A DNA stretch of 64,000 nucleotides from J054 sp965221985 (lineage in GTDB: Bacteria > Pseudomonadota > Gammaproteobacteria > Steroidobacterales > GCA-2729495), in NCBI GenBank assembly GCA_965221985.1, contig OZ244928.1, forward strand, positions 2,418,001-2,482,000, in the 5' to 3' direction. The notes beneath the pieces were generated by a model. It did not search any database, was not told where the DNA came from, and was given only the letters and a program-made list of their open reading frames with translations. Every line of letters begins with the position of its first letter. The first letter of the stretch is position 1. The position numbers and the translations under genes were made by a program. Positions 57,892-64,000 of this stretch are shown in pieces.

Positions 57892-60516
57892 ATGAATTCA
57901 TTACTGGCGGGCCTCGAATCCGGCGATACTCTCATCACCGCGACGACTCGCCAGGCTCGGCATTGGCGCTGGCGATTCAATGTTCGGCAGGAGACCAAAG
58001 GCTTACAGAGCTGGCCTGCCCCGGCGGTTTATAGCCTGACGAACTGGCTGGAGCAGGCCTGGGAGGCGTCGTTAGTGGCCGGGGGCGTGGCAGGCGCTCA
58101 GGGGTTGCTGTCACCCTTGCAGGCCCAGCTACTGTGGCGGCAGGTGATTGGCGCCGATTCTCAGCATCATGAGATTTCCGCCAGCGCCGGTACTCTTGGC
58201 TTGGTGCAACGCGCTCGGTCCACGACGCTCGATTGGGGTATTTCCACCCGGTCCTTGCGGGCCGCCGCGACCACGGCTGATTCCTTGGCGTTTGCTCGTT
58301 GGTCATTGAATTTCGAGAGCGCCCTGCGTGACGGCGGCTGGGTTGATACAGCTTTACTGCCAGCCCGAATCGCGCAAGATATCGGTGCCGGCGCAATCGC
58401 GGTGCCGCCGGTTGTGCACCACTGCGGTTTCGCTGAAATCAATCCGCAAGTGCAGCGACTTTTCCAGGCCTTGCAAGACGCGTCCTGCGAGGTGCGCGAA
58501 GGGCCGGATCGACTGACGGGCACGCCGATTAGTGCTACCGCGTATCAGTCAAGGGAACAGGAATTCGCGGCGCTCGGTGAGTATCTGGCGGATCTCTACC
58601 AGCAGAACCCAGGGTCAATAATGGGTCTGGTGCTGCCGAATGCACAAAGCATAGATCCCGCTTTGCGCCATGATTTGCTGGATCAGCTGGCACCTGGCTG
58701 GTGTAACGGTCTTTCCGGCGGATTGCCCGTGACCATGCCCCGTGGGCGCTCACTGAAGTCATCCGGCGTTGTGCACAGCGCTTTACTCATCTTGCAGCTA
58801 GTCCGGGGAAGAATGGACTACCAAAGTTTCGGACAGCTGCTTCGTTCCCCCTACATTGGCGGTGCGGGAACCGAGGCCGATGGACGCGCCCGACTGGATC
58901 TTCGCCTGCGCCGAGATTCACAACGGGACATTTTCCTCGGCGATGTCCTAGTCCTGCGCGATTCGCCTGCGCCGATTTTTGCGCAGCAACTCACCGCGGC
59001 TCGTCGGCTCATTCAAGGCGCGAAGACATCCCGCGATCCCATGGATTGGGTGCCGTGGATTGACGAAGTGCTGCGATGTTTCGATTGGCCCGCGGGCCGT
59101 GAACTTTGTGCTGAGGAACAATTGGCAGTGCAAAGCTGGCAGCGGCTGGTGGACCGGTTCGCGACGGCGGGCGTGATTTCCGGCCGGATCTCGCCGTTTA
59201 CCATGCTGGGTCTTCTGCAGAACCTGGCGGCGGGGCAGGAGTTTCAATCCCAGACCCGCGCCAATGGCGTTCAGGTTTTGTCGCCCCAGGAGGCCGTCGG
59301 ACATCATTGCGATGCGATTTGGATCGCCGGTATGAGTAGCGAAGCCTGGCCGCCGCCGCCGGTGCCGGATCCCTTATTGCCCTTGGCAGTGCAGCGGCGT
59401 GTGGGTATTGCGGCCGCCGATCCGCAGGCCCATCAGCTTTGGGCTAGCGAACTCATGGCTAGGCTGTTCGCGAGTGCGGAATCGGTACGGGTGAGTTACG
59501 CGCGTCAGGAAGATCAGTGTTGGCGCACGCCAAGTCCTTGCCTGCATGGCGTTTGCATCGAGGAGGGGCGGCCCGCTCAGCCGTCTACCCAGAGCAGTGC
59601 TTGGTTCTGGCCTTCTGCACTGGAAACCGTGACGGATGACAAACCACCACCGCTGGCAGATGGTGAAAAGGTACGCGGTGGTAGCCGCTTGTTGCAGCTG
59701 CAAGCCTTGTGTCCGGCACGCGCTTTCTTCGAGTTGCGTTTGGGGGCGGAAGAACTCTTCGTACCCATTCTCGGCATAAACGCGAGAATTCGCGGTGAGA
59801 TCGTGCATCGCGCCGCGCAAGATCTTTACGAAACGCTGCGGGAGCAAGATCTCGCGCCCGCAAATCCGCAAGCCAGTCAACAGATCGCGGCGGCTGTTAC
59901 CAAGGCTTTGCATAAATTGCGGCGATCCGGGCACACATTGATGCATGTGCTCTGCGACTTGGAAGAAAAACGCATCACGAAGCAGCTCAGCGAATTATTG
60001 CGGCTTGAAGCCCGGCGACCCAGTTTTTCAGTGGTCGCGACCGAAGCGCCGCTGAGTTTGGAACTGGGGCCTTTGAAAATTAATTTGCGCTTGGATCGCC
60101 TTGATCAAATTGACACCGGGGATCGACTTGTTATCGACTATAAGACCGGCACAAAGTTTTCGCGAAATGTCTGGCTGGGGCCGCGCATTAGCGAGCCGCA
60201 ATTGCCGTTGTATGCCATCGCAAGCTCTGTATCCGGCGTTGCCCTGCTGTATATCAATGCCCAAAACACTGAATTTCGCGGCGTTTCGACCGAGAGTTTT
60301 GAAATTCCGGGGGTACTCGCGGTTGAGAAATTTACCGGCGGACAGTTCTCGAATTGGGAGTCACTGTGCGAAAGCTGGCGGACTGATTTAAGTGCCTTGG
60401 CGGAAGAATTCGCCTTGGGAATTTGCTCCATTGATACTGCTGATATCAATCTCGCCACAGGACAATTTGCCCCGTTGACAAGGGTTTGCGAACTCGCCTT
60501 GGAGTCGAAAGAATGA
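57892..60516 (+). CDS. AddB-like PD-(D/E)XK nuclease subunit
   Basis: An 874-residue protein matching the AddB-like 'probable DNA repair' family paired with an AddA-type helicase. The N-terminal two-thirds is a degenerate helicase-like region without a Walker A motif (it opens ITATTRQARHWRW). The C-terminal nuclease domain shows LRLDRLDQIDTGDRLVIDYKTG with catalytic Asp and Glu/Lys positions near 735-752. True AddB holds a [4Fe-4S] cluster on Cys...Cys-x2-Cys-x5-Cys; here the first (ALCPARAFFEL near 606) and last (TRVCEL near 866) cysteines remain, but the middle pair is replaced (GQFA). It repairs double-strand breaks by end resection. It shares an ATGA with the next gene. Confidence 0.85.
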   Translation: MNSLLAGLESGDTLITATTRQARHWRWRFNVRQETKGLQSWPAPAVYSLTNWLEQAWEASLVAGGVAGAQGLLSPLQAQLLWRQVIGADSQHHEISASAGTLGLVQRARSTTLDWGISTRSLRAAATTADSLAFARWSLNFESALRDGGWVDTALLPARIAQDIGAGAIAVPPVVHHCGFAEINPQVQRLFQALQDASCEVREGPDRLTGTPISATAYQSREQEFAALGEYLADLYQQNPGSIMGLVLPNAQSIDPALRHDLLDQLAPGWCNGLSGGLPVTMPRGRSLKSSGVVHSALLILQLVRGRMDYQSFGQLLRSPYIGGAGTEADGRARLDLRLRRDSQRDIFLGDVLVLRDSPAPIFAQQLTAARRLIQGAKTSRDPMDWVPWIDEVLRCFDWPAGRELCAEEQLAVQSWQRLVDRFATAGVISGRISPFTMLGLLQNLAAGQEFQSQTRANGVQVLSPQEAVGHHCDAIWIAGMSSEAWPPPPVPDPLLPLAVQRRVGIAAADPQAHQLWASELMARLFASAESVRVSYARQEDQCWRTPSPCLHGVCIEEGRPAQPSTQSSAWFWPSALETVTDDKPPPLADGEKVRGGSRLLQLQALCPARAFFELRLGAEELFVPILGINARIRGEIVHRAAQDLYETLREQDLAPANPQASQQIAAAVTKALHKLRRSGHTLMHVLCDLEEKRITKQLSELLRLEARRPSFSVVATEAPLSLELGPLKINLRLDRLDQIDTGDRLVIDYKTGTKFSRNVWLGPRISEPQLPLYAIASSVSGVALLYINAQNTEFRGVSTESFEIPGVLAVEKFTGGQFSNWESLCESWRTDLSALAEEFALGICSIDTADINLATGQFAPLTRVCELALESKE

Positions 60517-63500
60517 ATGCTCCGGCCGATGCGATGAGTCGCGCGGCTGCACTGGAACCGGGGCGGTCTTTCATCGTCCAGGCGCCCGCCGGATCAGGTA
60601 AAACCGAGCTGCTGATTCAACGCTACTTGCGTCTACTGAGTATTGCCGATGCACCGGAAGAAATACTGGCGGTCACTTTCACGCGCAAGGCGGCGGCGGA
60701 GATGCGTGGTCGCGTTATCGAGGCTATTACGCGCGCGGCAAATCAGGAGAGCCCGGCAGCCACTCATCTAGCCGTGGGCTACGATTTGGCCTGCCAGGTG
60801 GTTGCCCGTGATGAGGCTTTGGCCTGGGGTCTTGTGTCGCAGCCGAATCGCTTGCGCATCGGCACCATCGATTCCCTCAATGCTTGGCTGAGTCGATCGT
60901 CGCCGCTGACTGCGAGTAGCGTCGGCGCCCAGCGAATCAGCGAAGACCCGCAATCGCTGTATGAAGAAGCAGCGCGTGACACCATTAGTCTGGCCTCGGA
61001 ATCCGGCCCGTTCGCTGTGGCGGTTCGCCGTGTTTTGGCGCATTACGATAATCGGGCTGACCGGGTGACACGTCTATTGACTGCCATGCTGGCGAAACGT
61101 GACCAATGGCTGCGCCATACGGGTTCCGGGCTGCAGCTTGATGAGGTGGCCATGCGGTCTGCCCTGGAGTCTGCTTTGGGGGTATTGGCTGAGCGCGTAC
61201 TGGTTGCCGCGGAAGCTCTATTGCCAGACGAACACCGTGCCGCAATGGTCCGGCTGCTGGCTTATGCCGGTAACTCACTGGCGGCTGCCGGAAGAGACAG
61301 CGATATTCAGGCCTGGCGGGATCGCGAAGATTTTCCGTCGGCCACGCCAGAGCATGTTACGGCTTGGCGCGGCATTGCACGCGCCTTGCTGACCGCCAAA
61401 GGTGAGTGGCGCAGGTCCACCGGTGTCAATGTAAAACTCGGCTTTCCCACCAACAATCCGCAAATGAAGGCCGACTGGCGCGCCGTTTTGGAGGACCTCA
61501 AAGCATCCACCGGCAGTGAACAACTGGCAGCGGCTTTAGCCGATGTGCAGCGGCTACCTGAGCCTCGCTATACCGATACCCAATGGCAGGCCTTGTCGTC
61601 ACTGCTCACAGTATTGCCGCTGGCCGCGGCGAATCTGCAGCAGGTTTTTTCGGCGCAGGGTGTCGTGGATTTTGGACAAGTCGCGGCTGATGCCTTAAGC
61701 GCACTCGGCCAAGACGATGAGCCGAGTGAGTTAACGCTGACGCTAGATTACGCTTTAAAACATATTTTGCTGGATGAGTACCAAGACACGTCACGGAGTC
61801 AATTCGAACTGTTACGGCGCCTGACTGCTGGCTGGCAAGTTGACGATGGCCGCAGTCTGTTTCTCGTCGGCGATCCCATGCAATCTATCTACCGCTTTCG
61901 CGAAGCCGATGTTCGAGTTTATCTGGACACACAGGCTGACGGCATAGGCGAGCTACGACCCGAAACCTTGCGCCTGGAGAGTAATTTTCGTTCCTCACCG
62001 GTTTTGGTGAATTGGGTAAACCGTGTCTTCGCGGATATTTTGCCGACCGAGTCCGACCGAGACCTCGGTGCCGTGCCATTCTGGCCGAGTCGCGCCGAAC
62101 GCCCGGCGGAGGAGTCAGCGGCGGTGCGTTGGGAGTTGCTAGCCGATGAAAATCGCGATCAAGAAGCCGAGCGTGTGCTGGCTGTGGTTAGTCATTGTCT
62201 CGAAGCATGGCCGGACGACAGCATTGGCATTTTGGTGCGCAGCCGCAAACATGCCCAAGGTATCTTGGCAGGCCTGCGCGAACTTGAGATCGATTTTGCC
62301 GCGCCAGATCTAGAGTTGATGGTCGATGTGCCGGCTATCCAAGACTTATTGGGATTAACCCGGGCCTTGCTGCATCCGGCGGATCGCATTGCCTGGTTGG
62401 CTATCTTGCGCGCGCCATGGTGTGGGTTGAAGCTTGCCGATTTACACACGCTAGCCGGTGGCGATCACGATGCTTCAGTTTGGTCTTTGTTGGAAGCTCT
62501 CGAGGATGACGGCAGACTAAGTGCAGAGGGGTATCGCCGCGCACTGAATTTTCGTGGCGCCATGCGGCCTTGGTTGCTTCGTCGCGGCGCTTGTTCATTG
62601 CGAGAGCTCGTCGAAGGCTGCTGGACTTGGCTCGGCGGCCCGGCGACGCTTGATCACGGCGGGCAGCGGCAAATCGTCGCCGAATATTTCGCATTTCTCG
62701 AGCAGAACGAGACGGGCGGCGATTATCCGGACGTTGCGCAACTGCATTTGCAACTCAAGGAGCGCACCGTCACCCGGACAGTCTCCGATTCGCTTGTGCA
62801 GGTGATGACAATTCACAAGGCCAAGGGTTTGGAATTCGATACGGTACTGCTGCCCGGATTGGGCTTCGGTACGAAAAATGACACCAAGCCCAGCTTGTTG
62901 TGGCATGAGTTATCCGGCGCCGGCAACCCACCACCGCTGGTCTTGGTGCCGCAGTCGGCCGCAGGCGATGAGGAAGATCAGATTTATGCAATGCTTTGGC
63001 GATTTGAGCGGCAACGTAAGGACCTAGAACTCAGTCGACTGCTGTATGTGGCGGCCACTCGTGCCCGCACTCGCCTGTGGCTTTTCGCCGTCGTGAAGCA
63101 GGATGGAAACGGCGATTGGCAAGCGCCGCGGTCGGACTCTCTGCTCGGCAAGCTTTGGCCCGCTTGTCAGGGTGATATGACCTTGCCGGAACTAGATGAG
63201 CAGGATGACCCGCATTCGCCGTGGGCTGGTGAAGCCCAATGGTTTTCGCCCAGCCTGCGACGGCTCCCCAGTAGCTGGGAACGGCCGGCGTTCCTGCAAG
63301 CCAATCCACCCGCTTGGACGATGCCCGCGGCGGCGCAAGCGGAGCTGGAGTTTGACTGGGCCAGCCGCTGGGCCATGCATGTGGGCACGGTGGTGCATCG
63401 CTGGCTAGAGGAAATCGCGGGCTGCGGTGTAGGCGAATTTAGTACCCAGCGAATAGACGGCTTGGTTCCAAGCTTTCGCCGGCAGCTGCAAAGACTGGGT

Positions 63501-63914
63501 ACAGCCCATGCCGACCTGGAACGCGCGAGCCAGCGCGTTGCCCAAGCACTACGCGCTTGTATTGCCGATGACGATGGCCGGTGGCTGCTATCAAATCAAC
63601 GCCAAGCGGGTGGTAGTGAGCTGGCCCTGGTGCAGGCTGAAGCCGGTGAGTATCGGCAAATGCGCATCGATCGAACATTTATTGATGAACATGACGTGCG
63701 CTGGATTGTTGACTACAAGACCAGTGTGCATGAAGGCAAAGATCTTGAGGCCTTTCTAGCTTCGGAATCCGATCGATATCGAGGTCAGTTGCGCGCCTAC
63801 CGCGATGCGTTTGCGGCAATGGAATCGCGTTCGGTTCGCGCCGCCTTGTATTTTCCGCTATTGGGTGTCTTGCGGGAGGTTGATGTGGATGCGCAAGCGA
63901 GTATTTTAGAATGA
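60513..63914 (+). CDS. addA: AddA-like UvrD/RecB-family helicase-nuclease
   Basis: A 1133-residue superfamily 1A helicase with a C-terminal nuclease. Walker A is IVQAPAGSGKTELLIQRYL near residues 22-40; motif Ia is VTFTRKAAAEMRGRV; Walker B is ILLDEYQDTSRSQFELL near 420; motif III follows as LFLVGDPMQSIYRFREADV, and VMTIHKAKGLEFDTVLLPGL and LLYVAATRAR are motifs V-VI. The nuclease motif is RIDRTFIDEH with WIVDYKTSVHEGKD near 1065. This layout fits AddA, which unwinds and degrades DNA ends before RecA-mediated repair. ATG 60513 overlaps the AddB-like stop (ATGA), with GGAG eight bases upstream. RecB is the alternative, but no recC/recD is present. Confidence 0.9.
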   Translation: MNAPADAMSRAAALEPGRSFIVQAPAGSGKTELLIQRYLRLLSIADAPEEILAVTFTRKAAAEMRGRVIEAITRAANQESPAATHLAVGYDLACQVVARDEALAWGLVSQPNRLRIGTIDSLNAWLSRSSPLTASSVGAQRISEDPQSLYEEAARDTISLASESGPFAVAVRRVLAHYDNRADRVTRLLTAMLAKRDQWLRHTGSGLQLDEVAMRSALESALGVLAERVLVAAEALLPDEHRAAMVRLLAYAGNSLAAAGRDSDIQAWRDREDFPSATPEHVTAWRGIARALLTAKGEWRRSTGVNVKLGFPTNNPQMKADWRAVLEDLKASTGSEQLAAALADVQRLPEPRYTDTQWQALSSLLTVLPLAAANLQQVFSAQGVVDFGQVAADALSALGQDDEPSELTLTLDYALKHILLDEYQDTSRSQFELLRRLTAGWQVDDGRSLFLVGDPMQSIYRFREADVRVYLDTQADGIGELRPETLRLESNFRSSPVLVNWVNRVFADILPTESDRDLGAVPFWPSRAERPAEESAAVRWELLADENRDQEAERVLAVVSHCLEAWPDDSIGILVRSRKHAQGILAGLRELEIDFAAPDLELMVDVPAIQDLLGLTRALLHPADRIAWLAILRAPWCGLKLADLHTLAGGDHDASVWSLLEALEDDGRLSAEGYRRALNFRGAMRPWLLRRGACSLRELVEGCWTWLGGPATLDHGGQRQIVAEYFAFLEQNETGGDYPDVAQLHLQLKERTVTRTVSDSLVQVMTIHKAKGLEFDTVLLPGLGFGTKNDTKPSLLWHELSGAGNPPPLVLVPQSAAGDEEDQIYAMLWRFERQRKDLELSRLLYVAATRARTRLWLFAVVKQDGNGDWQAPRSDSLLGKLWPACQGDMTLPELDEQDDPHSPWAGEAQWFSPSLRRLPSSWERPAFLQANPPAWTMPAAAQAELEFDWASRWAMHVGTVVHRWLEEIAGCGVGEFSTQRIDGLVPSFRRQLQRLGTAHADLERASQRVAQALRACIADDDGRWLLSNQRQAGGSELALVQAEAGEYRQMRIDRTFIDEHDVRWIVDYKTSVHEGKDLEAFLASESDRYRGQLRAYRDAFAAMESRSVRAALYFPLLGVLREVDVDAQASILE

Positions 63915-64000
63915 GCCGCTCAGCGAGAATTCGCGGCGGCCTTGCGAGTCCTCCGGGCCTAGCAAGACCAGGCCTTGAGTCAGGGATTCCGGCGCATTCG
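63906..64000 (-). CDS. Possible 3' end of a convergent gene, truncated at the window edge
   Basis: One minus-strand frame is open from the right edge to a TAA at 63906-63908, encoding about 31 residues that end GRREFSLSGSF. Its end overlaps the addA-like stop by a few bases. A terminal phenylalanine after alternating hydrophobic residues is a feature of outer-membrane beta-barrels, but the piece is too short to assign. It may also be non-coding. Confidence 0.3.
   Translation of the reverse strand, partial: NAPESLTQGLVLLGPEDSQGRREFSLSGSF

Noticed and set aside
1..64000. CRISPR arrays, tRNA/rRNA genes, insertion sequences, integrases, phage genes
   Set aside because: None seen: no regularly spaced repeats, no cloverleaf-like sequence, no transposase or integrase motifs on either strand.

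Overview
The window reads as chromosome of a free-living, aerobic gammaproteobacterium of moderate GC content. The basis is an E. coli-type long-form HisG, a bifunctional HisB, an attenuator-type leader before an ilvC-leu operon, a Vibrio/Shewanella-like TonB2 energy cluster and an AddAB-like nuclease pair. No rRNA, tRNA, insertion sequence, CRISPR array or prophage was seen. Genus cannot be assigned by eye.

Layout. 1-3.4 kb: the end of a small membrane protein, a UbiD-family decarboxylase and two small exported proteins. 3.5-10.6 kb (minus): a compact histidine operon, yerC-hisGDCBHAFE, with several ATGA overlaps. It lacks hisI, begins with a TrpR-like regulator behind a perfect 12-bp inverted repeat, and its hisF appears to start at ATT. 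10.75-11.9 kb: metB. 11.96-18.9 kb (minus): ilvC-leuA-ilvE-leuC-leuD-leuB, behind a leucine-rich leader ORF and an intrinsic terminator/antiterminator. 19.3-25.0 kb: DUF3450, TtpC-like ExbB, ExbB, two ExbD, TonB and a TPR protein, which together energise outer-membrane transport.

25-35.5 kb is catabolic: ferredoxin, FAH-fold protein, O-methyltransferase, VOC-like protein, class III CoA-transferase, HMG-CoA lyase, HyuA/HyuB (HyuB with a histone-H1-like tail) and an IclR regulator beyond a bidirectional terminator. 35.8-43.9 kb: a b-type/c-type cytochrome pair, MscS channel, aldo/keto reductase, two paralogous SDRs around an aldehyde dehydrogenase, and a TRAP binding protein whose start overlaps that of a divergent AhpD-like gene. 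43.9-57.9 kb: MFS and TRAP permeases, peroxiredoxin, drug-efflux MFS, ETF, sulfurtransferase, a lipoprotein and its translationally coupled partner, an NCS1 transporter, a second VOC-like paralog, another MFS and an aminotransferase. 57.9-63.9 kb: an AddB-like and AddA-like pair. A convergent gene may begin to show at the right edge.

No wholly new multi-gene system could be demonstrated. The observations most worth testing are the ATT start of hisF, the operator before the TrpR-like his regulator, the ilvC-leu attenuator, the loss of two iron-sulfur cysteines in the AddB-like protein, the basic tail of HyuB and one palindrome serving as ribosome-binding site for two diverging genes. All family assignments were made from motifs by eye, without database searches.
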